In this document: positions 46,901 to 55,826 of the stretch, piece by piece
How the letters are laid out: each line of letters begins with the position of its first letter
Numbering within the stretch: position 1 is the first letter of the stretch
DNA from: Arthrobacter sp. Y-9
Lineage (GTDB): Bacteria > Actinomycetota > Actinomycetes > Actinomycetales > Micrococcaceae
Direction of reading: 5' to 3'
Length of the DNA stretch: 64,000 nt
Assembly (NCBI RefSeq): GCF_029690065.1
Contig: NZ_CP121463.1
Span: forward strand, 2,418,001-2,482,000
The notes under the pieces: model-generated
Databases searched by the model: none
Seen by the model: the letters and a program-made list of their open reading frames with translations, nothing else
What the model was told of the DNA's origin: nothing
Position numbers and translations under genes: made by a program

Positions 46901-47921
46901 GCTGAGGATGGGGCCGGGCCTCGGGCCGAGGCCGGGGCCGGCTCTCGGGCTGAGGCCGGGCCTGAGACCAGGGTCGGGGCCGCGCCCGCGGAGAGTCCTT
47001 GCGCCGCCTCTGCCCCGACGGTTCGACCCGGCCAGGCTCCCGGACTTCGCCCTTGCCCGAGCGGACGATGATCCACCCCTCGCCCTGGTCGACCGTCCCG
47101 ATCATCAGCGCCTGGACGTCTTGCGGTGGGCACGCGGGGAATCCATCGCGGTGCTGGGAGCACCACACGACAGGAACGCCTTGGTCTCTGCTCTCTTCGC
47201 GACCGCCGCTCACAGACGCGCTCCTCTATTCGTCGCCCTCACCCTGCAGACGACCTGGCCCGGAACCGACCCGCCTCCTCCAGCAGGGTTGAACTGCTCA
47301 GTCTTTCGGGCTCCCGACCGGATCTCGTCCGCGAGCCTGTCGGAGACGGACCCTCGCCCCCGGATCATCCCCGCTCAGAACACCGCTGAAATCGCCCAGT
47401 TGTTCCGTGAGTTGCGGGAAGGCCGGCAGGATTCCGACCGAGAGGTGTTCCTCTATATCGAGTCCTGGGAATCGACGCTCGCTGCGATCAGATCCTCAGA
47501 GCATTACGGACTGGAGGGAGAACTTCTTGACCTGCTGCGCAGCGACGGTGTCGCCGGAGTCCGCGTTCTCGTCGGCGGCAATGAGGGTCTGACGTCGTCC
47601 CGCGCCGTGGGAACGGTCTGCCATTCGATCTACCTGCCCTCAGCCCGGGCTGAGGAGGACCTCCGGCTCTCCGCGGCGCTCGCTCGGCTCGACCCGTCGT
47701 CGTCGCGCGTGCTGCTGAGAAGTTCGCGTTTCGGTGGAGGACTGCAGGTGGCAGAGCCGGTGTCCGCCAGGGCGTCGACGCCGGAGGCGTGGCACCCTGA
47801 CCCGGAGCCCGAGGTCCAGCGGCTCTATGCCGGAACCGCCACGTCGGCGGGCGACCGGCCCGAGAGCGACCTCTCGCTGGACGTCGCCTCACTGGACGAC
47901 TGGTGGAATTACTTCGGCTGA
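43989..47921 (+). CDS. FHA-domain FtsK/SpoIIIE (EssC/EccC-like) ATPase
   Basis: A 1,310-residue protein. An FHA domain lies at about 105-185 (PLRRGEHHLGRGAPALGLTDPSLSRDHAVLSV, with GR, SRDH and the later LHGT residues). Two membrane helices at about 220-265 are followed by an Arg-rich linker at about 355-430. The first FtsK domain (about 660-900) has an intact Walker A GTTGSGKSE (Lys696), Walker B PRVCLIIDEF and the segment LHLVLATQRPQGAVSADIRANLGTSIALRV. A Gly/Pro/Arg-rich tandem linker (about 975-1000) precedes a second ATPase-like domain whose Walker A is degenerate (GAPHDRNAL). The order FHA-TM-FtsK-FtsK is that of type VII secretion EssC. No WXG100 or other T7SS gene is in the window. 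Confidence 0.85.
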
Positions 47922-48394
47922 CCGTCCGATGGCTCGCCGGTCGCTCCCTGCTCGGCGCTGGATTCGTCGTCGTCGGCGGCCTGCGTGCTCCATCGGCCGT
48001 AGGCGACAGCTCTCGGATCGAAAATCAGCACGGCGGAAACGGCCGCGGGAATGATGATGAGGAGACCCTGCCAGATCAGGCCGGCTTGAAGCGTCGGAAT
48101 TCCGATCGCCAGGATGAACAGCTGCGCCACCAAGGCGCCGGATCGGGGCCACCGGTAGCCGCGGAAGAGGAAATGTCCGATCGCCATGAGGCCCAGCCCG
48201 AGCGCGGCGAACAACACCGCGAGGAAGACGGCGCCCGCGAAGGTGAGGACGGGAGTTCCCGCGAGGAGGTTGACCACATAGATCCCGGCGACCACCAGGA
48301 GGACCAGGCCTTCCACCAGGGCGACCAGGGAGACCACCGTCACCGAGAGTGGCCGGGACAGGAGGGCACCGGTCTGAGGGGAATTCATCGGCAT
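47909..48394 (-). CDS. Hypothetical four-helix membrane protein
   Basis: A protein of about 161 residues with four hydrophobic helices (VVSLVALVEGLVLLVVAGIYVV, VLTFAGAVFLAVLFAALGLGLMAI, ALVAQLFILAIGIPTL, LLIIIPAAVSAVLIFDP) and an acidic/Ser tail (ADDDESSAEQGATGEPSD). Similar proteins in actinobacteria are annotated only as hypothetical membrane proteins. The ATG 48394 is tentative; ATG 48388 and GTG 48412 are in frame. Its 3' end overlaps that of the FHA-FtsK gene by 13 bases on the opposite strand. Confidence 0.65.
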   Translation of the reverse strand: MPMNSPQTGALLSRPLSVTVVSLVALVEGLVLLVVAGIYVVNLLAGTPVLTFAGAVFLAVLFAALGLGLMAIGHFLFRGYRWPRSGALVAQLFILAIGIPTLQAGLIWQGLLIIIPAAVSAVLIFDPRAVAYGRWSTQAADDDESSAEQGATGEPSDGQPK

Positions 48395-48593
48395 GCTTTC
48401 TCTTTCAGCCACGCGGCTGGGACGGGCGCCCTACGGCAGGACCCTTGACACAGTCGCACCCTACCGGACATAGTCAAATTCGGGACATCACTGAGCCGGG
48501 GATGTGATGCACCACTCATGTTTTCCGGCGATTTGACGGCTTTCACCCCTTGTTTGCTCCGCGTTAACGTGACACGCTTGTTAATAGAGTCGC

Positions 48594-48611
48594 GGGGCCA
48601 GAAATGGCCCC
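48594..48611 (+). promoter_or_regulatory. Hairpin in the whiB1 leader
   Basis: GGGGCC AGAAAT GGCCCC followed by TTTCCT lies about 70 bases before the whiB1 start. It has the form of a short terminator or attenuator within what is probably the 5' leader; TTAATAG at about 48580 is a possible -10 region just upstream. Between 48413 and 48593 I see no gene. Confidence 0.4.
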
Positions 48612-48678
48612 TTTCCTATGAAGGGCCAAGTGAAATTTTTCACAAAGCCTGAAACACAGATTTGGAGTGAGTGATCGC

Positions 48679-48927
48679 ATGGATTGGCGTAGCCGTGCCG
48701 CCTGCCTGGACAAGGACCCCGAGCTTTTCTTCCCTGTCGGCAACACGGGCCCAGCGCTTCTCCAGATTGAAGAAGCCAAGAGCGTCTGCCGCCGGTGCCC
48801 CGTGGTGGACACCTGCCTGCAGTGGGCACTCGAGTCCGGCCAGGATGCCGGCGTCTGGGGTGGCATGAGCGAAGATGAGCGTCGCGCACTCAAGCGCCGC
48901 GCCGCGAGGGCTCGCCGCGCCTCCTAA
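48679..48927 (+). CDS. whiB1: WhiB1-type iron-sulfur transcriptional regulator
   Basis: An 82-residue WhiB-like protein. The four cluster ligands are C9, C37, C40 and C46 (AACLDKD; VCRRCPVVDTC), followed by the GVWGG turn and the basic tail EDERRALKRRAARARRAS. Positions match mycobacterial WhiB1, an essential nitric-oxide-responsive regulator binding a 4Fe-4S cluster. ATG 48679 gives the conserved MDWRxRAACL start; GTG 48667 is less likely. The neighbourhood whiB1 with a divergent PdtaS-type kinase gene is the same as in mycobacteria (Rv3219/Rv3220c). Confidence 0.95.
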   Translation: MDWRSRAACLDKDPELFFPVGNTGPALLQIEEAKSVCRRCPVVDTCLQWALESGQDAGVWGGMSEDERRALKRRAARARRAS

Positions 48928-48961
48928 AGCGCAAACGGAGCAGTCGAACTTCCGAGCAGTA

Positions 48962-49011
48962 CAACGCAGTGGCGGGCCGGAACCTGAGGGTTCCGGCCCG
49001 CCACTGCGTTG
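48962..49011. terminator. Long terminator hairpin after whiB1
   Basis: A perfect inverted repeat with arms of 23 bases (inner part GTGGCGGGCCGGAACC and complement) and a TGAG loop begins 35 bases after the whiB1 stop. Confidence 0.85.
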
Positions 49012-49049
49012 GCGTGCTCCTTGCGGATCGTGCTGCTGGAAGTCGACGG

Positions 49050-49320
49050 CACCGGACCCTGGCGCCCGTGGTCTGCGCCGACGGACCGTGCCGCCAATGG
49101 GTCGAGCCGCCGGTGGACCGTTCTCCCCCAGGTCGCGGCACCGAACAGTGGAGTCCATGGTCCGCACCCGCGGACCGTGGTGCAACGGGTTACGCCGCCG
49201 GCAGTTCGCGCCACCGGACCGCGCAGCCAACAAGTTGCACTGCTCACGGACCCTGGCGGCCGCGGACCGCACCGGCGGATTGCGCCGCCGGCAGCTGGTG
49301 CCGGAAGGACCTGCCGACAG
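49050..49320. repeat. Non-coding GC-rich stretch with imperfect repeats
   Basis: Between the whiB1 terminator and the end of the kinase gene (about 365 bases) no convincing gene is seen. The stretch holds three related units starting at 49070, 49187 and 49277, each like GGNTTGCGCCGCCGGCAG, and eight copies of GGACC. Unit spacings (117 and 90) are multiples of three, so a decayed or unusual small coding sequence cannot be excluded. Confidence 0.45.
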
Positions 49321-49377
49321 TGGTGCCGTGGTGCTGGCACGGCCTACCTGAAGCAGTCCCGCGCGGATCCGACGGCC

Positions 49378-50880
49378 TCAGGCGTCGAGCGGGACCACCA
49401 GACGGACGACGGTTCCCCCGCCGTCACGGGACAGCCAGCGGATCGTGCCGCGAAGCTCCGACGTGATGAGTGTGCGGACGATCTGAAGGCCGAGTCCCCC
49501 GCTGGTGCCGCCGAGGGTGCCCGGACCGGCCGCGGGATCGGCATCCGGCGGCAGCCCCACGCCGTCGTCGGAAATCGTGACGGTCAGTTGGCGCTCGCCC
49601 GCTTCGGTGACGCTTCGCTGCGCGTCGAGCCAGACGGTGCCCGCCCGGTCCTGCAGGCCGTGTTCGACGGCATTAGTGACGAGTTCGTTGATGACCAGCG
49701 CGAGTGGCGTCGCGAGGTCGCTCGGCAGTTTGCCGAATTCCCCGGTCAGCTCGGTGCTCACCTTCTGTGCGGGCGAAGCGACCTCCGCCGACAGTCGGAA
49801 TTGCGGACTGATGAGCTCGTCGAAATCGACGACCTGCGACAGGCCCTGCGACAAGGTTTCGTGCACACGGGCGATCGTCGCCACCCGGCGCATGGCCTGT
49901 TCCAGACCCTGACGGGCCTCCTCGCTCACCATGCGGCGTGACTGCATCCGCAGCAGCGCGGCCACGGTCTGGAGATTGTTCTTCACCCGGTGATGGATCT
50001 CCCGGATGGTGGCGTCCTTGCTGACCAGCTCTTGTTCGCGACGGCGGAGCTCTGAAACGTCGCGGCACAGGACTAGTGCCCCGAAACGATGGGTGCCGTC
50101 CCGCAGAGGGATCGCCCGCAGCGTCAGCGACACGCCCCGGGACTCGATCTCGGAACGCAGCGGCATGCGGCCCGTGACGACGAGCGGAAGGGTCTCGTCC
50201 GCCAGGCGCCGGTCCTTGATGAGGCCCGCCGTGACCTCCGCCAGGGAGCGGCCCTCCAGCGACTCGATGTCACCGAGCCGACGGAAAGCCGACACCCCGT
50301 TGGGGCTGGCGTACTGCACGATGCCATCGGCATCCAAGCGGATGAGGCCGTCTCCCACACGGGGTGCGCCACGACGTGACCCCGTCGGGGAGGCGAAATC
50401 CGGCCAGAGGCCCTGCGTGCCCATCTTGAGCAGGTCATAGGCGCACTGCCGGTACGTGAGTTCCAGCCGGGACGGCATCCGTGAACTCGACAGGTCCAGG
50501 TGAGAGGTGACCACCGCCAGCGTCCGGCCATTGCGGACCATGGGGATCGCCTCCACCCGGAGCGCCGAGTCCCCGTTGCTCCAGGCCGCCTCGGAGGACC
50601 GCTCGATGTGGCGGGACTTCCACGCACGCTCCACGAGCGGCTGAAGATCCGAGCGGATGCCTTCGCCGACGAAGTCCGTGTGGAACACGGTATGACTCGT
50701 GGACGGCCTCACGTGAGCGAGGGCCACGAATCCCAGCTCGGGATCCGGGAACCACAAGGCGAGGTCGGCGAAGGCGAGGTCGGCCACCATCTGCCAGTCA
50801 CCGACCAGCAGATGGAGCCACTCCGCGTCCCCGGGGCCGAAATCAGCATGTTCCTTGATGGGATCAGTGAATATGGCCAC
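49378..50880 (-). CDS. pdtaS: PdtaS-type sensor histidine kinase
   Basis: A 500-residue cytosolic kinase with no membrane helices. An N-terminal GAF-like domain (about 1-150) is followed by a PAS domain (about 180-290). Then comes a HisKA_2 dimerisation domain with the phospho-accepting histidine region IREIHHRVKNNLQTVAALLRMQSRR, and an HATPase domain (LALVINELVTNAVEHGLQDRAG with the N box, ISDDGVGLPPDADP with the G1 box, GGLGLQIVRTLI). This is the layout of PdtaS, whose partner PdtaR is an ANTAR RNA-binding antiterminator; none is encoded here. GTG 50880 has GAGGAGA upstream. The gene follows gdh by 15 bases and may be co-transcribed with it. Confidence 0.93.
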   Translation of the reverse strand: MAIFTDPIKEHADFGPGDAEWLHLLVGDWQMVADLAFADLALWFPDPELGFVALAHVRPSTSHTVFHTDFVGEGIRSDLQPLVERAWKSRHIERSSEAAWSNGDSALRVEAIPMVRNGRTLAVVTSHLDLSSSRMPSRLELTYRQCAYDLLKMGTQGLWPDFASPTGSRRGAPRVGDGLIRLDADGIVQYASPNGVSAFRRLGDIESLEGRSLAEVTAGLIKDRRLADETLPLVVTGRMPLRSEIESRGVSLTLRAIPLRDGTHRFGALVLCRDVSELRRREQELVSKDATIREIHHRVKNNLQTVAALLRMQSRRMVSEEARQGLEQAMRRVATIARVHETLSQGLSQVVDFDELISPQFRLSAEVASPAQKVSTELTGEFGKLPSDLATPLALVINELVTNAVEHGLQDRAGTVWLDAQRSVTEAGERQLTVTISDDGVGLPPDADPAAGPGTLGGTSGGLGLQIVRTLITSELRGTIRWLSRDGGGTVVRLVVPLDA

Positions 50881-50895
50881 GGGGAGTCTCCTCGA

Positions 50896-53800
50896 TCAGT
50901 GCCGGACGATGGAACGCAAGAGCCTCAATGCTACCGAGAGAGACGCCATGTCGTCCTTCTCGAGCGAGTTGACCTCTTCGAACATGTTCCGCGCCCGCAT
51001 CAGCTGCTCGGCGTTCCGGTCCTCCCACTGCGCCAGACGGTCGTCGGCCGCGGTCTCACCCTTGCTGACGCCGAGCACCGACGTGGTCATGTCGGCGACC
51101 GTCGAGTAGAGGTCGTCGCGCAGCGCGGCACGGGCCAAGGCCTGCCAGCGGTCATCCCGCGGAAGCGCACTGATGCGCTCCAGCAGGGAGTCCACGTGGA
51201 AGCGGTCGAACACCGTGTAGTACACGCGTGCCACATCGTCCATGTTCTCGCCGGTCTGACGGGAGATCCTGGCCATCTCCAGCAGCGGGAAGCTCTCGAA
51301 GAGTTCCGCCCACCGGATGCCGAGTTCGTCCGGCAGACCCCAGGAGCTGGCGCGGGTCCGCCAGGCCTCGAAGCGCACCAGGTCCTCGCCGCGGAGGTAA
51401 TCCGCGAGGCGGCCACGGAGGGCGGCGACTTTGGGACCGAAGTCCGCCACGATGTCCGCCACCGGAGCGCTGGTCGCGCCGTCGGCCACGAGCCAGCGCA
51501 CCGCGCGGTCGAGAAGACGACGGATGTCCAGGTGCACCGTGGTCCAGTGCGCGGTGGGGAACGACGCCGGCAGGCTGTTCAGTGCGTTGAGCATCTCCGG
51601 GAGCTTGTAGATCTCGCGGAGGGCGATGAACGCCTTCGCCACGGCGGACTCGGTGGCCGAGGTCTCCTCGATGGCGCGGAAGGCGAACGTGATGCCGCCG
51701 ACGTTGATCATCTCGTTGGCCACCACGGTGGCGATGATCTCGCGGCGCAGCGGGTGGCTGTCCAGCTCGGCGTCGAAACGCTCCGCCAGAGCCTTCGGGA
51801 AGTAGGCCCGCAGCGTGGAACCGAACCACGGATCGTCCGCGAGGTCACTGTCGCGCAGAGCGTCGGCGAGTTCGATCTTGGCGTAGGCGGCGAGGACCGA
51901 CAGCTCCGGAGAGGTGAGACCCTGACCCTGTGCCAGACGCTGGCGCAGAACCTCGGTGGACGGCAGGGCCTCCAGCTCGCGGTTCAGATCGGCCTTCACG
52001 TCCAGCCAGTCCATGAGGCGCTCGTAGCTCGGGCTCCACTCGGCGACCCGCGTGCGGTCGTTGAGCAGCAGGATGTTCTGCTCGATGTTGTCTTCGAGCA
52101 CCAGCTCGCCGACCTCGTCCGTCATGGACGCCAGGAACGCTGCGCGTTCCGCCGGATCGAGCTTGCCGGCCGACACCATGCGATCGATGAAGATCTTGAT
52201 GTTGACCTCGTGATCGGAGCAGTCGACGCCGGCGGAGTTGTCGATCGCGTCCGTGTTGAGGATGACGCCCTGCAGGGCCGCCTCGATCCGGCCACGCTGG
52301 GTCATGCCCAGGTTGCCGCCCTCACCGACGACCTTGACGCGCAGGTCGCGCCCGTCGACGCGGATGCCGTCGTTCGCCTTGTCACCCACCTCGGCGTGGC
52401 TCTCGGTGCTGGCCTTGACGTACGTCCCGATGCCGCCGTTGTAGAGGAGGTCGGCCGGTGCCAAGAGGATCGCCTTGAGGAGTTCCGGCGGGCTCATGGA
52501 CTCGGTGCCGTCGGGCAGGCCCAGAGCCACGCGGACCTGGGGCGAGATCGGGATCGACTTCGCGGAACGCGGGAACACACCGCCCCCGGCACTGATCAGA
52601 TCGCGGTTGTAGTCATCCCAGGACGAACGCGGCAGCTCGAACAACCGCTTGCGCTCAGCGAAGGAGGAAGCCGCATCCGGCTGGGGGTCCAGGAAGATGT
52701 GCCGGTGGTCGAATGCGGCCAGGAGCCGGATGTGCTCGGACAGCAGCATGCCGTTGCCGAACACGTCGCCGGACATGTCGCCGACGCCGACCACGGTGAA
52801 GTCCTCACTCTGCGTGTCGAGGTCCAGCTCGGAGAAGTGACGCTTCACGGACTCCCACGCACCGCGGGCGGTGATGGCCATGGCCTTGTGGTCGTAGCCC
52901 ACGGAACCGCCGGAAGCGAAGGCGTCGCCCAGCCAGAAACCGTATTCGGCCGAGATGGCGTTCGCGATGTCGGAGAAGGACGCGGTGCCCTTGTCCGCGG
53001 CCACCACCAGGTAGCTGTCATCCGCATCGTGGCGGACGACGTCGCGCGGTGCCACCACGTGCTCACCGTTGGAGTCCGTCACGAGGTTGTCCGTGATGTC
53101 CAGCAGACCGCGGATGAAGGTCTTGTAGCTTTCGATGCCCTCGGCCATCCAGGCGGAGCGATCCACCGACGGGTCCGGGAGCTGCTTGGCGAAGAAGCCG
53201 CCCTTGGCGCCGGTCGGGACGATCACGGCGTTCTTGACCATCTGTGCCTTCACGAGGCCGAGGATCTCGGTCCGGAAGTCCTCACGGCGGTCGGACCAGC
53301 GCAGGCCGCCACGGGCCACGGCGCCGAAGCGCAGGTGGACACCCTCGACCCGGGGCGAGTACACCCAGATCTCGAACGCGGGCCGCGGGAAGGGGAGACC
53401 TTCGATGCCGGCCGGGTTGAGCTTGAAGCTGAGGTACTCCTTGCCCTGGTAGTAGTTGGTCCGGAGCGTCTGATCGATGAGGTTGATGAACGTCCGCAGC
53501 ACTCGGTCGGCGTCGAGCGTCGCGACCCCGGCCATGGCCTCCTCCAGCGCAGCGTGAGCCTGCTCGACGGCGACGGCGCGGCCGTCGTCGTCGAGCTCGC
53601 CGCCGGCGGTGGGCAGGGCGGGATCGAAGCGGGCCTCGAACAGCGCCACCAGACCGCGCGTGACTTCGGCGTTGGCCAGCAGCGTGTCGGCGATGAAGCC
53701 GTACGAGTTGGTGTTGCCCATCTGCCGCATGTACTTGGCGTAGCTGCGCAGGATCAGGACCTGGCGCCAGGTCATGCCTTCGGCGAGCACCAGGCGGTCG

Positions 53801-55770
53801 AAGCGGTCGGATTCGATGGTGCCGTTCAGCGCCGCGGAGAACGACTCGGCGAGCAGGCTGCTGCTGGCCAGCGGATCGGTCCCAGCCGGGTACTTCAGGC
53901 CGAGGTCGTAGAGGAAGAAGTCCTGGCCATCCTTGGTCTCGATCTCGAACGGACGCTCATCGAGCACCTCGAGACCCAGGTTGTGGAAGACCGGCAGGAT
54001 CTTGCTGAGGCTTCGCGGTGCGAGCAGGTAGATCTTGACGCGGGCATCCTCCTCGAGGATCTCGCCGGCGCCTTCCGGAAGGTACGCGTGCAGCTGGATC
54101 TGCTGCTCGACGGCCTTCTCCCCGCCCTGCGTCGCCGCGTGGGCGAGGCAGTCCTCGAAGCGCTGGATGTCCAGCAGGGCGTCCTCCACCTCGTAATCGA
54201 CGCGGTAGCTGGCCGGGAAGGCGTCGCTCCACTGGGAGGCCAGGCGCTCCGCGGTCGCCTCCGGGTAATTCTCGCCGAGGACCTCGCCCAATCCTTCGGA
54301 CCAGGAACGGGCGGCGCGCACCAGGCGCTCTTCGAGGCCATCGGTGTCGAAGGCACTCAGATCGGCGCCCTTCGGCAGCCGGATGCGGAAGAATACGCGG
54401 GCGAGGGCCGACTCGCTCATCCGGGCCTCGAAGTCGATCGAGACCGCGTCGAACGTGCGGGTCAGCTCGTCCTGGAGGCGCAGGCGCACGGATGTCGTGT
54501 ACCGATCCCGCGGAATGAAGACCACCGCGGACATGAACCGCCCGTAGATGTCGGGGCGGAGGAAGAGGCGCGTCCGGCGGCGCTCTTGCAGCAGCATGAT
54601 GGCCTGGGTGGTGGCGACGAGTTCCGGCACGTCCATCTGGAACAGCTCGTCACGGGGGTAGGTCTCCATGATGCCGAGGAGATCCTTGCCCGAGTGCGAC
54701 TCCGTGGGGAACCCGGAGGCTTCGAGGACGGCGCGCACCTTGTCCTTGATGATCGGGATCGTCCGCACGGAGCCCGTGTAGGCGTTGGTGGAGAAGAGCC
54801 CGATGAAACGGCGCTCACCGGTCACGTTGCCCGCGGCGTCGAAACTCTTGATGCCGATGTAATCGAGGTACGCGGCGCGGTGCACGGTGGACCGCGAGTT
54901 CGCCTTGGTGATCACCAGCGCGCGCTTCTCGCGGGCCTTGGACCGGCCGGAATCCGTCAGGTGCTGGATCTTCGGGGAATCGCCGAGGCTCCGCATGAGG
55001 CCGAGACCGCCCTCTTCGTGGGCCTCCAGGACGTCCTCGCCGTTGACGTCCAGGAGGTCGTACTCGCGGTAGCCGAGGAAGGTGAAGTTGTCGTCCTCCA
55101 TCCAGCGCAGCAGCGCCTGGGCGCCGGCGACGTCCTGGATGCCGGCGTCGGCGGGAAGCTGGCCCAGCTCATCGGCGACCTCGGAGGCCTTGTCGCGCAT
55201 CTTCTGCCAGTCTTCGACCGCGGTGCGGACATCGTGAAGGACCTTCTCGAGTCCGGTCACCAGCTCCGCGGCTTCCTCCTCGTCAGCCCGGTCGATCTCG
55301 ACGGCGATCCACGACTCGAGGCGCGTGGTGGAACCTTCCGCGGCGACGAACGAGGCGAGCGAGGGGATGGCGGCGGTGTCACCGCTGGTCTGGCCCACGT
55401 GTGCGGGGACCTGGGAGATCTTGCCGGCTTCGTGGGTGTCGGAATCACGCTGCACGACGAGCATCGGGTGCACCACGAGGCGGATGGCGCGGTGCTGGCG
55501 GACCAGCTCGGCGACGACGGAGTCGACCAGGAACGGCATGTCGTCCGTGACGATCAGGACGACGCTGCATCCGGGTTCGGTCCGGACTTCCACCAGGGCC
55601 TGCTCCGGGGAGCGGCGGCTCCCGAGCCCGTGGTGGGCCAGCGCACGCTCGCGGAGCACGTCCGCGTCGTAGCGCGCCCGGTCCTCGGGTGCGAGGTGCT
55701 GGTAGTAGTTGTCCAGGAAAGTGTCGACCGTTTCCTTGGTCATCGTCGGATTGCTGTCTGCCAGCGACAC
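50896..55770 (-). CDS. gdh: NAD-specific glutamate dehydrogenase, large (about 180 kDa) class
   Basis: A 1,624-residue enzyme oxidising L-glutamate to 2-oxoglutarate and ammonia with NAD. The long N-terminal regulatory part (ACT-like domains; VVLIVTDDMPFLVDSVVAELVRQHRAIRLVVHPML) precedes the catalytic core near residues 820-1200. The core contains RGGLRWSDRREDFRTEILGLVKAQMVKNAVIVPTGAKGGFFAKQLPD with the catalytic and substrate Lys residues, and VVGVGDMSGDVFGNGMLLS of the Rossmann domain. Length and motifs match the L_180 class of Streptomyces and mycobacteria. The start is GTG 55770 with GGAGG eight bases upstream. The 56-base gap to the cpaE-like gene holds its leader. Confidence 0.96.
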   Translation of the reverse strand: MSLADSNPTMTKETVDTFLDNYYQHLAPEDRARYDADVLRERALAHHGLGSRRSPEQALVEVRTEPGCSVVLIVTDDMPFLVDSVVAELVRQHRAIRLVVHPMLVVQRDSDTHEAGKISQVPAHVGQTSGDTAAIPSLASFVAAEGSTTRLESWIAVEIDRADEEEAAELVTGLEKVLHDVRTAVEDWQKMRDKASEVADELGQLPADAGIQDVAGAQALLRWMEDDNFTFLGYREYDLLDVNGEDVLEAHEEGGLGLMRSLGDSPKIQHLTDSGRSKAREKRALVITKANSRSTVHRAAYLDYIGIKSFDAAGNVTGERRFIGLFSTNAYTGSVRTIPIIKDKVRAVLEASGFPTESHSGKDLLGIMETYPRDELFQMDVPELVATTQAIMLLQERRRTRLFLRPDIYGRFMSAVVFIPRDRYTTSVRLRLQDELTRTFDAVSIDFEARMSESALARVFFRIRLPKGADLSAFDTDGLEERLVRAARSWSEGLGEVLGENYPEATAERLASQWSDAFPASYRVDYEVEDALLDIQRFEDCLAHAATQGGEKAVEQQIQLHAYLPEGAGEILEEDARVKIYLLAPRSLSKILPVFHNLGLEVLDERPFEIETKDGQDFFLYDLGLKYPAGTDPLASSSLLAESFSAALNGTIESDRFDRLVLAEGMTWRQVLILRSYAKYMRQMGNTNSYGFIADTLLANAEVTRGLVALFEARFDPALPTAGGELDDDGRAVAVEQAHAALEEAMAGVATLDADRVLRTFINLIDQTLRTNYYQGKEYLSFKLNPAGIEGLPFPRPAFEIWVYSPRVEGVHLRFGAVARGGLRWSDRREDFRTEILGLVKAQMVKNAVIVPTGAKGGFFAKQLPDPSVDRSAWMAEGIESYKTFIRGLLDITDNLVTDSNGEHVVAPRDVVRHDADDSYLVVAADKGTASFSDIANAISAEYGFWLGDAFASGGSVGYDHKAMAITARGAWESVKRHFSELDLDTQSEDFTVVGVGDMSGDVFGNGMLLSEHIRLLAAFDHRHIFLDPQPDAASSFAERKRLFELPRSSWDDYNRDLISAGGGVFPRSAKSIPISPQVRVALGLPDGTESMSPPELLKAILLAPADLLYNGGIGTYVKASTESHAEVGDKANDGIRVDGRDLRVKVVGEGGNLGMTQRGRIEAALQGVILNTDAIDNSAGVDCSDHEVNIKIFIDRMVSAGKLDPAERAAFLASMTDEVGELVLEDNIEQNILLLNDRTRVAEWSPSYERLMDWLDVKADLNRELEALPSTEVLRQRLAQGQGLTSPELSVLAAYAKIELADALRDSDLADDPWFGSTLRAYFPKALAERFDAELDSHPLRREIIATVVANEMINVGGITFAFRAIEETSATESAVAKAFIALREIYKLPEMLNALNSLPASFPTAHWTTVHLDIRRLLDRAVRWLVADGATSAPVADIVADFGPKVAALRGRLADYLRGEDLVRFEAWRTRASSWGLPDELGIRWAELFESFPLLEMARISRQTGENMDDVARVYYTVFDRFHVDSLLERISALPRDDRWQALARAALRDDLYSTVADMTTSVLGVSKGETAADDRLAQWEDRNAEQLMRARNMFEEVNSLEKDDMASLSVALRLLRSIVRH

Positions 55771-55826
55771 GTTGCACGCCTCCAGGGAGAATGATTCACC
55801 GCTTCATTGCGGTCTTAGTGGCGAGC

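Noticed and set aside
48640-49351. Open frames on both strands across the whiB1 downstream gap as genes
   Set aside because: They overlap whiB1 or its terminator hairpin, have Arg/Pro/Ser-rich shadow composition and no ribosome-binding sequence. The region is listed as a repeat stretch instead.
50500-55794. A 1,764-codon open frame on the plus strand opposite glutamate dehydrogenase
   Set aside because: It is the mirror frame of a GC-rich, codon-biased gene, lacks any recognisable domain and has a His/Val/Leu/Gly-rich shadow composition. The minus-strand protein shows full GDH motifs.
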